In this document: piece after piece, positions 9,363 to 19,065 of the stretch
Layout: each line of letters starts with the position of its first letter
How positions within the stretch are numbered: position 1 is the first letter of the stretch
Source: Flavobacteriales bacterium UBA6051
GTDB lineage: Bacteria; Bacteroidota; Bacteroidia; Flavobacteriales_D; Crocinitomicaceae
Direction of reading: 5' to 3'
DNA: 64,000 nucleotides
NCBI GenBank assembly: GCA_002427735.1
Contig: DIYP01000015.1
Location: forward strand, 62,001-126,000
The notes under the pieces: model-generated
Told to the model about the DNA's origin: nothing
The model's database searches: none
Seen by the model: the letters and a program-made list of their open reading frames with translations, nothing else
Program-made: the position numbers and the translations under genes

Positions 9363-9782
9363 ATGGAGGTAGATTTTAGTCACGAAACAACGGTTCGAGT
9401 ACGCTATGGAGAGACAGATCAAATGGGGTATTCTTACTACGGAAATTACGCGCAATATTTTGAAGTTGGCAGAGTAGAAGCTTTACGTGCTATTGGCATG
9501 AGTTATAAAAGTCTGGAAGACCAAGGTGTGATGCTTCCCGTATCTGAATTTAATATAAAGTATAAGTCACCTGCCATGTACGATGATGCATTGCGTATTG
9601 AAACCAGCATTGCTGAAATTCGGGGACCACGTCTGGACTTTACCTACATAATTCGTAAAGATCAAGATACTGTAGTAGCAACAGGAACCACAACATTGGT
9701 GTTCGTAGCCAAGGAGACAATGCGTCCGATAGCTCCCCCTCAAAGGTTTATGGACGCAATAAAAGCGTATTGCGTCACTTAA
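9363..9782 (+). CDS. Acyl-CoA thioesterase, 4HBT (YbgC/FadM-like) family
   Basis: The ATG at 9363 (139 residues) fits the family start; an in-frame ATT-type extension to 9330 adds 11 unlikely residues. The hot-dog fold motif VRYGETDQMGYSYYGNYAQYFEVGR matches the 4-hydroxybenzoyl-CoA thioesterase family, with the catalytic Asp in ETDQMG and the helix FEVGRVEALR. The protein should hydrolyse acyl-CoA thioesters in the cytosol; the exact acyl group is unknown. The next gene starts 40 bases downstream on the same strand, so co-transcription with the patatin-like lipase is possible and would fit a lipid-related role. Confidence 0.88.
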   Translation: MEVDFSHETTVRVRYGETDQMGYSYYGNYAQYFEVGRVEALRAIGMSYKSLEDQGVMLPVSEFNIKYKSPAMYDDALRIETSIAEIRGPRLDFTYIIRKDQDTVVATGTTTLVFVAKETMRPIAPPQRFMDAIKAYCVT

Positions 9783-9822
9783 AACAATCAACGAAACGGC
9801 GTTTTTTTTCGTTATAATAAGT

Positions 9823-12057
9823 ATGAATGAGCCACCAAAACACTGGAATCTTCTGGATTATATCCAGGCCTTTTTCCCACTACAATTATTGTTGGCCCAT
9901 CTTAAATACAATCTCTTCGCGATATTTTTCTGGATACTTTTATTTCTTATCGTAAATGATAGTTTCGGCTACTCTTTTGGAGTTCCGCTTTTATTCCTGT
10001 CACCAGAATACCTTGGAGAAGTAAGTTCATGGTCATTTTTCTTATTGGGAATCTCCCTTGGAGGCTTTACAATGGGATTCAACACCTATAGCTACATGAA
10101 GCTGGGACCAAACTTCCCATTTCTTACAACACTCGCCAAGCCATTTCTTAAGTTTTGCATCAACAATGCGTTGATACCACTGGGATTCACTATTTTCTAT
10201 ACTGTACAAATAATACAATTTCAACTCTTTCAAGAATTAAACTCTGTCGGCGCCATTGCATTATACATATTGGCCTTCTTTGGAGGTATCGCCTGCTTTT
10301 TAACCATTTCCTTCGCCTACTTCTTCAGAGTTGGACCTAAGGGTTCAAAAGATCCTGCACATGACCATACTGCTAAACCTATTGCATCCGTCATTCATAA
10401 ACGGGAACGCTGGTATGACCGTTTTGGAAAAAAGGAAGATCGAACATCATTATACTTCGGAAAGTGGCTAAAACTATTTACCAGCAGAAGCTCTAAACAT
10501 TTCGACCAAGAATTAGTGGAGAAAGTTTTTGCAAAGAATAAAATCAATGCCTCTATCTATGAGTTATTGACCATAAGCATGTTTTTCATTCTTGGCGCAT
10601 TCAATAGTTATGCAGTTTTTGAAGTTCCTGCAGCCGTAAGTATCGTACTATTGCTGACTATTTTTCTAATGATTTTTAGCGCATTACACTCTTGGTTCAG
10701 GGGTTGGATCTATCCTATTATGATTGTCATCCTTTATGGCATGAATTATATGAGCGAGCGCTCCGAAATCTTCAACTACACAAATTTTGCCTACGGATTA
10801 AATTATGAGAGCGTAGAAATTGACACCTACTCCGTTCACAGAATAAAAGAGATCGCTAATGATAAAACATTGATCAATGAATCCAAGGAAAACTACATCG
10901 AAACTCTGGATGCATGGAAGGAAAAAACGGGGCAAGAAAAACCAAAGTTAATTCTCATTAACACTTCAGGAGGAGGTTCACGCAGCGCCTTGTGGACAAT
11001 GATTGTTCTTCAGAATGCCGATGAAGCGCTCAATGGAAAATTAACCCAACATACGCAACTGATCACTGGAGCTTCTGGCGGCATGATTGGCGCAGCATAC
11101 TTCAGAGAACTACTACTAAGAAAAAACAAGGGAGAAATTGACAACTTGTACGCAAAGCAGTACAGTCACAATATCAGTAAAGACATGTTGAACCGCCTTT
11201 CCTTTATGGCCTCGACAAACGACATCTTCTTTCGCTATCAAACCTACGATTACAATGGTTTTAGTTATACAAAAGACCGAGGATATGCCTTCGAAGAACA
11301 ACTTCATAAAAACACAAATAATGTATTAAAGCATAACCTGGGCTATTATGAGACCTATGAAAGAAGTGGGACTATTCCTACCATGATTTTCTCTCCTACT
11401 ATCGTGAATGATGGAAGAAGACTTCTGATCAGCTCACAGCGTACGAACTTCATGACTGCTTCTTACCATGGATCAAATATGCCTTCATCCAATGAAAACA
11501 TTGATTTTCATAGTTTATTGAGTCATCAAAAATCGAATGAAATTCGTTTTTCAAGCGTGCTAAGATCAAGCGCTACGTTTCCATTTGTGATGCCTATGGT
11601 GACCTTACCAACACAACCAGAGATTCAACTTATGGACGCAGGGATTCGTGACAACTATGGTGTAAAAACCATGATGGAATATCTTTTTGCACTAAAAGAC
11701 TGGATTCGTGAAAATACCTCAGGCGTCATTGTTATTCAGATACGAGATACACAAAAAATCCTTGATGATGAGACCTACAAACAGGTGTCTTTCATTGATA
11801 AAATCACACTACCCTTCGGTAACATGTATAAAAATTTCCCTCGGGTACAAGACTTTAATCAGGAAGAATTGATGGGACTGGGCGCTCAATCGCTCGGCTT
11901 TCCGATTGACCTTATCTCTTTCAATCTGCGCGAACGACAGGGCGATCGCATTTCATTGTCATGGCATCTAACTAAACAAGAGAAACAGCTCATCAACAAT
12001 GCTTTTAAGAGCAAGAAGAACCAACATGCACTCTCCCAACTAAAGCGAATCCTTTGA
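9823..12057 (+). CDS. Patatin-like phospholipase with polytopic N-terminal membrane region
   Basis: A 744-residue protein. Residues about 1-330 hold six or more hydrophobic segments (for example 27-45, 60-80, 105-150, 245-305), so it is an inner-membrane protein. The C-terminal half is a patatin lipase domain: oxyanion-hole region INTSGGGSRS (about 385), nucleophile Ser in GASGG (about 418) and catalytic Asp in LMDAGIRDNYG (about 605), giving a Ser-Asp dyad. Patatins cleave acyl esters of phospholipids. The family arrangement puts the lipase on one face of the membrane; which face is not certain. Downstream (12058-12255) only a weak hairpin is visible. Confidence 0.85.
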   Translation: MNEPPKHWNLLDYIQAFFPLQLLLAHLKYNLFAIFFWILLFLIVNDSFGYSFGVPLLFLSPEYLGEVSSWSFFLLGISLGGFTMGFNTYSYMKLGPNFPFLTTLAKPFLKFCINNALIPLGFTIFYTVQIIQFQLFQELNSVGAIALYILAFFGGIACFLTISFAYFFRVGPKGSKDPAHDHTAKPIASVIHKRERWYDRFGKKEDRTSLYFGKWLKLFTSRSSKHFDQELVEKVFAKNKINASIYELLTISMFFILGAFNSYAVFEVPAAVSIVLLLTIFLMIFSALHSWFRGWIYPIMIVILYGMNYMSERSEIFNYTNFAYGLNYESVEIDTYSVHRIKEIANDKTLINESKENYIETLDAWKEKTGQEKPKLILINTSGGGSRSALWTMIVLQNADEALNGKLTQHTQLITGASGGMIGAAYFRELLLRKNKGEIDNLYAKQYSHNISKDMLNRLSFMASTNDIFFRYQTYDYNGFSYTKDRGYAFEEQLHKNTNNVLKHNLGYYETYERSGTIPTMIFSPTIVNDGRRLLISSQRTNFMTASYHGSNMPSSNENIDFHSLLSHQKSNEIRFSSVLRSSATFPFVMPMVTLPTQPEIQLMDAGIRDNYGVKTMMEYLFALKDWIRENTSGVIVIQIRDTQKILDDETYKQVSFIDKITLPFGNMYKNFPRVQDFNQEELMGLGAQSLGFPIDLISFNLRERQGDRISLSWHLTKQEKQLINNAFKSKKNQHALSQLKRIL

Positions 12058-12255
12058 ACAAAAAAAGAGGGAAACCGAAGCTCCCCTCCTTTCATTAACC
12101 TGTAATTGTTAATAATTGATCCGTGAAAGTATAAACGATTATCATGCCAAAAGGTTTCACTTTCAGAAGAACTTTTTTTAAGCGAATTAACATTTTCCCA
12201 TTAAAAAGTTTTTTGACCCCACGTTTTCAAGCAATTAGTCGTTCTTATTTTTACC

Positions 12256-13143
12256 ATGTTGAATGATGATAAATCCATACAAGCACTGGTTCGGTTGATC
12301 GATGATCCGGATGATGCCATTTATGAACACGTTCGGGACGAAATCATCAATCATGGACCAAAAGCAATTCCCTTCCTGGAGTCCTCCTGGGAGGAAGACA
12401 ATTATGGTTTGTTGTTTCAATCGCGTATAGAAAACCTGATCCACGACATTCAATTCAGTTCTATCAAGGAAGAATTGCAACAATGGATCAACACTCCACA
12501 CAAGGACCTTTTAACTGGCGCCCTCATTATTGCTCGCTATCAATATCCGAATCTTGACGAGCAATCTGTAAGAAGTAAGATTCAAGAAATCAGAAAAGAT
12601 GTCTGGCTGGAAATAAGTGAACGCCAAACAGCCTATGAAAAAGTGCGCGTATTCAACAAAGTGTTCTACGGTAAGTATCGCTTTTCAGGGAATTCTAAAG
12701 ACTATCACTCTCCGTTGAATTCATTCGTAAACACCGTGCTGGAAACGAAGAAAGGAAATCCATTGAGTCTTTGCCTTATTTACTCTATTATTGCGCAATC
12801 ACTGGATTTACCGATTTATGGTGTAAACCTTCCGAATCATTTTATTCTCACTTACCTGGACGAGAACAATATCAACCCCATTATCAATACAGAGAACGAG
12901 CACGGGAGTTTGTTCTACATTAATGCTTTCTCTAAAGGAGGCATTTTTGACGAAGCGGAAATTAAACAGTTTTTGAAAGGGCTCAATAAACCAGAACTAC
13001 GCAACTACTTCGAACCTTGCTCCAATTCAGCCATCTTAACAAGAATGCTCACCAATCTCATCTCTTCATTCCAACAATCCGGAAGTGCGGAAAAAGTAAA
13101 TGAGCTTATTGAACTGCGCGACTTATTTGATTTCAAAGTCTAA
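12256..13143 (+). CDS. SirB1-type transglutaminase-like/TPR protein
   Basis: A 295-residue cytosolic protein. The central segment (FNKVFYGKYRFSGNSKDYHSPLNSFVNTVLETKKGNPLSL and later VNLPNHFILTY, residues about 130-200) matches the SirB1 transglutaminase-like fold. The papain-like Cys is apparently not retained at the usual position (SLCLIY has a Cys, so activity is not excluded). The N-terminal 120 residues are helical, HEAT/TPR-like. Biochemical role is unknown in this family. It is preceded at 2-base distance by TATTTTTA, suggesting a leaderless mRNA. Its last 21 bases overlap the 3' end of convergent dnaE. Confidence 0.8.
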   Translation: MLNDDKSIQALVRLIDDPDDAIYEHVRDEIINHGPKAIPFLESSWEEDNYGLLFQSRIENLIHDIQFSSIKEELQQWINTPHKDLLTGALIIARYQYPNLDEQSVRSKIQEIRKDVWLEISERQTAYEKVRVFNKVFYGKYRFSGNSKDYHSPLNSFVNTVLETKKGNPLSLCLIYSIIAQSLDLPIYGVNLPNHFILTYLDENNINPIINTENEHGSLFYINAFSKGGIFDEAEIKQFLKGLNKPELRNYFEPCSNSAILTRMLTNLISSFQQSGSAEKVNELIELRDLFDFKV

Positions 13144-16100
13144 CTCGTAATTCTTTAATTCCTTAAAGAGCTTGTTGTTCAAATCCACCTTAATCGTTTT
13201 CGAAGGCATTCTGACTTCAATTCCGTCTAACGGGTCATACACAGTGAAGTGAACCGGACATCTACCGGCATTCTCATTGAATAAGTTATTCAAATCGGAA
13301 ATCATTATCTGATCCAAAGCTTTCGTTGAAACCTTTAAATGGACACTGTTTGCTTTAGAGTCTTTCAGATTATGCAATAGTTCTATCGAGTGAATCGTAA
13401 ATTCCAATTCCGATCTCCTTGGCGGTATCTCTACTCTACCCTTAATTGCCACAAATGTTCCTGGATTTAAGAAATGCTTGTACTTCAAATAGTTCTCACG
13501 CCACAGGAAAATCTTGTGAGAATCACCGTAATCTTCTAAAAGAATGGTTCCAAAAGGATCTCCCTTTCTCGTAAAACGATGCTCCCCTTCCGTAACAATC
13601 GCCGCTATAAGCAACTCTTTATTTCGATGTTCCTCAAGGTTATTCAACATACGTACATCCCCAGTACAAAAGGCATCAATTTCCATTTTAAAATCATCCA
13701 ACGGATGACCAGAGATAAAGATTCCTACAACCTCTTTCTCTTTATTCAAGGCATATATATTCCCCCATTCTTCTGCTTCAGGGATGACCGGTTCTGGAAG
13801 CGAAGTCCCAGTATCTTCGCCAAACAAAGAAGCCTGACTAGAGTTTTCACTATCCTGAAATCCTGAACCGAAACGAATAACGTTCTCCAGGAAAGTTCTT
13901 CCGTTTGCATCCTCTTTAAAATACTGCGCACGATGGACATTTGTAAACGAGTCAAAGCCACCGGCATACGACAAACTTTCAAAAGCTTTCTTGTTACACA
14001 CACGCAGATTAATGCGCTTCGCTAAATCAAAAATATCTTTAAACGCTCCATTATCTGTACGTTCTTCTATGATAGCTTGCACAGGTGCAGATCCCAGCCC
14101 CTTAATCGCACCGAGTCCAAAACGAATAGCACCTTCCTTGTTTACTGTAAAGTGATAATTAGATTCATTAATATCAGGCCCCAATACCTCTATCTCCATG
14201 CGCTTACATTCCTCCATAAAGAATGACACCTGCTTGATATCATTCATGTTGTTACTCAACACGGATGCCATATATTCAGCCGGGTAATTGGACTTTAAAT
14301 ACGCCGTTTGATAGGCAATCCAAGCATAACAAGTCGAATGTGACTTATTAAAGGCATAGGATGCAAACGCCTCCCAATCTTTCCAAATCTTCTCTAGTTT
14401 CTCTGTATCATGACCATTTTCACCTCCGCGCTCAAGGAAAGCAGGCTTCATTTTATCCAAAACGTGTTTCTGCTTCTTCCCCATCGCTTTACGCAAGGTA
14501 TCCGCCTCACCTTTTGAGAATCCCGCCAGCTTCTGAGAAAGCAACATTACCTGCTCTTGATAAACTGTAATACCGTATGTCTCTTTCAGATACTCTTCAC
14601 AGGCGTCAAGATCATATACAATCTCTTCATCTCCATGTTTACGCTTAATGAATGATGGAATGTACTCCAATGGTCCTGGACGATACAAAGCATTCATGGC
14701 AATCAAATCGGCAAACACTGTAGGCTTCAGTTCGCGCATGTACTTCTGCATACCAGCAGATTCATACTGGAAAATCCCTACTGTTTCTCCGCGCTGGAAA
14801 AGCTCATAAGTCTTCTCATCATCAATGGGAAACGCATCTGGATCCAAAGGCTCCCCGCCATGACGATCCTGAACATTACGTACAGCATGTTTAATCAGCG
14901 TCAGCGTTTTCAGACCTAAAAAGTCCATTTTCAGAAGTCCTGCATCTTCCGCCACCGAGTTATCATACTGCGTACAGTACATATCGGAGTCCTTAGCCGT
15001 TGCTACAGGTACAAACTTCGTGATATCATCAGGTGTAATGATAACGCCGCAGGCATGAATTCCCGTATTTCGTACGGAGCCCTCTAGCTCCCGAGCACGG
15101 TTTATGACTTCCGCAGAAAGATCATTTCCCTGCGAAAGGTTCTTCAACTCGTTAGCTCGATTGATATCATCTTGATTATTCTTCAACTTATCACGCAGCG
15201 CAGGTTCCGGAAGATTGAATAGCTTCGAAAGCGAAATGTCGGGAATTAATTTTGCGATACGATCCGCCTCGGACAGAGGTAAATCCAGTACACGTGCGGT
15301 ATCTCGAATAGAAGATTTGGCCGCCATGGTTCCATATGTAATGATCTGGGCTACCTGATTTGCCCCATACTTATCTATTACCCAATCAATGACACGCCCT
15401 CTCCCCTCATCGTCAAAATCAATATCAATATCCGGCATCGAAATACGATCTGGATTCAGGAAACGCTCAAAAAGTAAATCGTATGCAATAGGATCGACAT
15501 TAGTGATCCCCGTGCAATATGCAACAGCCGAACCAGCTGCTGAACCACGACCTGGACCGACTGAAACTCCCATCTCTCGGGCGGCCTTACAGAAATCCTG
15601 AACAATTAAGAAATAACCGGGATAACCCGTTCGTTCAATGGTAGCCAACTCAAAATCCAATCGTTCACGGATCTCCTCCGTGATTTCATCATAACGCTCT
15701 CTTGCCCCCTCATAAGTTAAGTGACGCAAAAAGTTATTCTCTCCCCGCTTTCCTCCATCTTCATCATCCTTGGCATCTGTGAACTCTTCAGGAATCTCGA
15801 AGGCCGGCAACAGTACGTCTCTTGCAAGTCCATAATGCTCACATTTTCCAATGACTTCATCAATGCTTTGAATCGCTTCCGGTAAATCCAGAAACAACTC
15901 TTTCATTTCTTCCTGCGACTTAAAATAATACTCTTCATTTTCAAGTCCATACCGGAATCCTCTACCTCTACCAACCGGAGTAGAAACCAATTGATTGTCT
16001 TTTACGCAGAGCAATACATCATGCGCCTCAGCATCAGATTTTTCAATATAATACGTATTGTTTGATGCTATTAATTTCACTTCATGTTTGCGCGCCAATC

Positions 16101-17484
16101 GAATCAGTGTTTCGTTGACTCTTTTTTCATTGTCCTGACCATGGCGCATGACCTCAACGTACAAATCGTCCTTGAAAACAGACTTCCACCATATGAGCGC
16201 TTCTTCCGCCTGAGTTTCTCCAACATTTAATATCAAACTTGGAACTTCACCATATAAATTCCCCGTGAGTACCATCACATCTTCCGAATGCTTTTCAATA
16301 ACGCTTTTATCGATTCGAGGAACATAATACATGCCTTCCGTATAGGCGATTGAAGCCAACTTAATCAAGTTATGATAACCGTTCTTATTCTTGGCCAGTA
16401 GAACGACCTGATAACCATTGTCTTTCTGCGTTTTATCCGTTAAGTCACGACACACATTAAACTCGCAACCAATGATAGGCATTAACTCATTTTCACTGAA
16501 TGACTCTCCATTCTCTTCAGCCTCCTTTCTTCTTTCCTGAACACCTTTATTGTAGTTGGAAACTGCACGCTCGAAGTGAAATGCAGCCATCATATTCCCT
16601 GTATCAGTGAGCGCTACAGCTTTCATATTATGCTCACCCGCCTTCTTCACCAATCCATCTACATCAATAGTCGATTGTAAAATGGAAAACTGCGTATGAT
16701 TATGTAAATGTGCAAATGAATACTCTGCAAGTGCTTCAAGCACTGAATCTCGATCAACATCAATTACGGCAGACTCATCCGTGTCAACTAACTTAGCACT
16801 CTCCTCTTTCAGGTTCAAGTGCTTCAGACCAATCATTCCAATTGGCTGAGGATTAAATGCTTTAAAATCCTCAATGTATCTTTCCTCTTGTTGAAGTTCT
16901 TCAGGAAGAAAAACACCCCTTCTCACTAATTCAAAGAAACAACGCGTGGTTGCTTCCACATCTGCTGTGGCATTATGGGCTTCTGCAAAAGGTTGCTGAA
17001 ATAGGTACTCATGCAATTCCGTGAGTGTTGGTAGTTTGAACTTACCTCCTCTACCTCCTGGAATTCTACACAACTCTGCAGTCGTCTCGGTACACGTATC
17101 TAGAATTGGCATTTCCACCATGGAAGTCTCAATCCCCAATCTATGAAATTCACACCCCCAAACATTGATGTCAAAGTTGATATTCTGTCCTACGACAAAC
17201 TTCGCCTTTTTAAGTGCTTCGTTAAATTCCAGCAATGCATCCTCCAAAGGGATCCCTTGATCTTTCGCAAGTGCCGTAGAAATACCATGAATTTGCTCTG
17301 AATCATAGGGAATATCGAATCCGTCAGGATCAATAAGATAATCCTTATGCTCAATGAGTTTACCCATATCATCATGCAATTGCCAAGCAATCTGCACTAC
17401 GCGCGGCCAGTTATCAGTGTCGGTAATGGGCGCATTCCAATTTCTTGGTAACCCCGTTGTTTCGGTATCAAAAATGATGTACAT
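13123..17484 (-). CDS. dnaE: DNA polymerase III alpha subunit with fused N-terminal proofreading exonuclease
   Basis: A 1453-residue replicative polymerase. Residues 1-195 are a DEDDh exonuclease: FDTETTG (Asp, Glu), NINFDINVW (Asp) and HNATADVEAT (His, Asp). A PHP domain follows (about 258-430, HLHNHTQFS), in which the usual TDHGN segment reads LTDTGNMMAAFHF, so one metal His appears lost. The polymerase core shows GPGRGSAAGS and PDIDIDFDD (catalytic Asp residues), then fingers (YRPGPLEYIPSFIKRK), a helix-hairpin-helix region and an OB fold (TRKGDPFGTILLEDYGD). Proofreading is therefore built into the alpha chain, as in relatives from this phylum. Its 3' end overlaps the convergent SirB1-like gene by 21 bases. 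Confidence 0.96.
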   Translation of the reverse strand: MYIIFDTETTGLPRNWNAPITDTDNWPRVVQIAWQLHDDMGKLIEHKDYLIDPDGFDIPYDSEQIHGISTALAKDQGIPLEDALLEFNEALKKAKFVVGQNINFDINVWGCEFHRLGIETSMVEMPILDTCTETTAELCRIPGGRGGKFKLPTLTELHEYLFQQPFAEAHNATADVEATTRCFFELVRRGVFLPEELQQEERYIEDFKAFNPQPIGMIGLKHLNLKEESAKLVDTDESAVIDVDRDSVLEALAEYSFAHLHNHTQFSILQSTIDVDGLVKKAGEHNMKAVALTDTGNMMAAFHFERAVSNYNKGVQERRKEAEENGESFSENELMPIIGCEFNVCRDLTDKTQKDNGYQVVLLAKNKNGYHNLIKLASIAYTEGMYYVPRIDKSVIEKHSEDVMVLTGNLYGEVPSLILNVGETQAEEALIWWKSVFKDDLYVEVMRHGQDNEKRVNETLIRLARKHEVKLIASNNTYYIEKSDAEAHDVLLCVKDNQLVSTPVGRGRGFRYGLENEEYYFKSQEEMKELFLDLPEAIQSIDEVIGKCEHYGLARDVLLPAFEIPEEFTDAKDDEDGGKRGENNFLRHLTYEGARERYDEITEEIRERLDFELATIERTGYPGYFLIVQDFCKAAREMGVSVGPGRGSAAGSAVAYCTGITNVDPIAYDLLFERFLNPDRISMPDIDIDFDDEGRGRVIDWVIDKYGANQVAQIITYGTMAAKSSIRDTARVLDLPLSEADRIAKLIPDISLSKLFNLPEPALRDKLKNNQDDINRANELKNLSQGNDLSAEVINRARELEGSVRNTGIHACGVIITPDDITKFVPVATAKDSDMYCTQYDNSVAEDAGLLKMDFLGLKTLTLIKHAVRNVQDRHGGEPLDPDAFPIDDEKTYELFQRGETVGIFQYESAGMQKYMRELKPTVFADLIAMNALYRPGPLEYIPSFIKRKHGDEEIVYDLDACEEYLKETYGITVYQEQVMLLSQKLAGFSKGEADTLRKAMGKKQKHVLDKMKPAFLERGGENGHDTEKLEKIWKDWEAFASYAFNKSHSTCYAWIAYQTAYLKSNYPAEYMASVLSNNMNDIKQVSFFMEECKRMEIEVLGPDINESNYHFTVNKEGAIRFGLGAIKGLGSAPVQAIIEERTDNGAFKDIFDLAKRINLRVCNKKAFESLSYAGGFDSFTNVHRAQYFKEDANGRTFLENVIRFGSGFQDSENSSQASLFGEDTGTSLPEPVIPEAEEWGNIYALNKEKEVVGIFISGHPLDDFKMEIDAFCTGDVRMLNNLEEHRNKELLIAAIVTEGEHRFTRKGDPFGTILLEDYGDSHKIFLWRENYLKYKHFLNPGTFVAIKGRVEIPPRRSELEFTIHSIELLHNLKDSKANSVHLKVSTKALDQIMISDLNNLFNENAGRCPVHFTVYDPLDGIEVRMPSKTIKVDLNNKLFKELKNYELDFEIK

Positions 17485-17667
17485 ACTATCGCGGAATTCG
17501 AACCATTAAAAATACGCATTTCTCGCTTTAAGACGGATTCTTTTTCCCCATGTGTTTACGATAATTATCAACAAGAAATTAACGTTCAAGCTCCATTCTT
17601 CGTCTTGTGGTTAGACGTATGTAATAATCGAATGATCTCTGCGTCTGATTAGTAGAAAACGTCTGTT

Positions 17668-18426
17668 ATGAAAAATATACTTAGCATACTACTTGTAGCT
17701 ATCAGTCTCTCTGCAAGCGCCCAACTACCTAATGGGTCCATTGCTCCTGATTTCACATTGACCGATTTGAACGGGAATACGCATAATTTGTACACCTATC
17801 TTGATCAAGGAAAAGTAGTTTATCTGGAATTCTTCGCTTGTCATTGCCCTTCTTGCTGGGCCTTTCATAACACAAACAAAATGAAGGATCTATACAACAC
17901 CTATGGCCCCGACGGAACAAATCAAATCATGGTGTTAATGTTGGAACATGATGAATATAACGGCGATGCCTTCCATGGACTTGGTGGATATACACAGGGA
18001 GATTGGATTACTGGCAACCCAGTTCCAATGATAGATGTTGAATGGCCGAACCGAGGAGTATTTGACGATTACAATCTACAATGGTATCCTTTGATTTACA
18101 AAATCTGCCCTGATAAGACAACGGAGTTGATTTACACGAGCACTTCGGTTGCTGAGATGTATCAAAAAGCAGATGATTGCCCTGGAACTCTTTCTATCGA
18201 AGAAAACGAGCAAACATACAGCGCTTATATCGATCCTTTTTCTGAATCACTCAAGCTCCAAGGCTTTGAGCAAATTGATGATGTTAGGATTGTCAACTCC
18301 ATTGGGCAGTCAATGAAATTTGAGCTCATTGCTAATCAAATTGACGTGTCAAAGTTTGCTTCGGGGATTTATTTCCTTGCTGTCGATCATAAATCAGGAA
18401 CTTTCGTTCAAAAAATATATAAATAG
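17668..18426 (+). CDS. Secreted redoxin-domain protein with type A T9SS sorting domain
   Basis: A 252-residue protein: signal peptide (1-18, SASAQ), then a thioredoxin/AhpC-TSA-like domain (APDFTLTDLNGN, VVYLEFFACHCPSCW; Cys60 and Cys63 form a CPSC active site), and a C-terminal type A sorting domain (about 180-252, ending GIYFLAVDHKSGTFVQKIYK). It is predicted to be exported by T9SS and attached or released at the cell surface, with thiol-disulfide activity there. Single-gene unit with a strong terminator 15 bases downstream. Confidence 0.82.
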   Translation: MKNILSILLVAISLSASAQLPNGSIAPDFTLTDLNGNTHNLYTYLDQGKVVYLEFFACHCPSCWAFHNTNKMKDLYNTYGPDGTNQIMVLMLEHDEYNGDAFHGLGGYTQGDWITGNPVPMIDVEWPNRGVFDDYNLQWYPLIYKICPDKTTELIYTSTSVAEMYQKADDCPGTLSIEENEQTYSAYIDPFSESLKLQGFEQIDDVRIVNSIGQSMKFELIANQIDVSKFASGIYFLAVDHKSGTFVQKIYK

Positions 18427-18440
18427 TAGTTTAGGTTGTA

Positions 18441-18479
18441 AAAAAAGAAGCCTCTCAACTTTGAGAGGCTTCTTTTTTT
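18441..18479. terminator. Strong bidirectional terminator
   Basis: AAGAAGCCTCTCAA pairs perfectly with TTGAGAGGCTTCTT over a two-base apex, flanked by A- and T-runs. It lies between the convergent ends at 18426 (+) and 18492 (-). Confidence 0.9.
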
Positions 18480-18491
18480 GGTTCAGGCGCC

Positions 18492-18941
18492 TTATTTCAC
18501 TGCCGGCCCAGCTTTATTTACTGGCGCCTCTGAAACGGGCTTAGGCAAAACCCGTCCTTTGATGCGCAGCGCTTTTGTCGGTTCATTCACCGCATTTGAC
18601 ATTATCGTAATGGTTTTATTAATTACACCTGGACGTTTCATATCATAACGTACTTTAATCGTTGAGCTCGCCCCAGGTGCTATAGGTTCTTTTGGCCATT
18701 CAGGTACGGTACAGCCGCATGATTTCTTGGCCTCCGAAATTATTAGTGGAGCATTTCCTGTATTGGTGAATTCAAATGTGGTATATCCATTACCATCATA
18801 CTTGACCTCTCCATAATCATGAACATCCTTTTTAAACTCAATTCTTGGACCATCCTGAGCGATTGGATCCTGTGCAAATAGTTGATTGGTTGATACTCCT
18901 GTGAGCAGCACAGTGAGTAAAGCGAAAGCTAACTTTTTCAT
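18492..18941 (-). CDS. DUF1573 secreted protein (third of three)
   Basis: A 149-residue exported protein: signal peptide (1-23, NQLFAQ) followed by one DUF1573/ASPM-SPD2-Hydin-like Ig domain (VHDYGEVKYDGNG, APLIISEAKKSCGCTVPEWPKEPIAPG, IKVRYDMKRPG). The SCGCT motif is the DUF1573 signature. It is close to the protein at 19462-19914, with the same Pro/Ala/Lys-rich tail, so the two are recent paralogues. The gene lies 124 bases beyond the middle DUF1573 gene. Role unknown; such domains are thought to mediate protein-protein contacts in the periplasm or at the surface. Confidence 0.85.
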   Translation of the reverse strand: MKKLAFALLTVLLTGVSTNQLFAQDPIAQDGPRIEFKKDVHDYGEVKYDGNGYTTFEFTNTGNAPLIISEAKKSCGCTVPEWPKEPIAPGASSTIKVRYDMKRPGVINKTITIMSNAVNEPTKALRIKGRVLPKPVSEAPVNKAGPAVK

Positions 18942-19065
18942 ACGTCAATAATTTAAATTTTTGTTTAAACCTAAAGTATGGAAGAATTGCTTTCAGCAAC
19001 TGTTTTTAACAGGCGATTAACAGGATTAACAACTCGTTAACAGTTGAAAATCAAAAACTTGCAAG

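Noticed and set aside
9785..9812. AACGAAAC/GTTTTTTTTCGTT between the thioesterase and patatin genes as a terminator
   Set aside because: The stem is interrupted by extra T residues and is too weak to call.
12062..12092. GAGGGA/TCCCCTC hairpin after the patatin gene
   Set aside because: A bulged short stem without a T-run; not called as a terminator.
17490..17504. GGTTCGAATTCCGCG on the minus strand resembles a tRNA T-arm
   Set aside because: No acceptor, D-arm or anticodon arm can be formed around it; it is the short region before dnaE.
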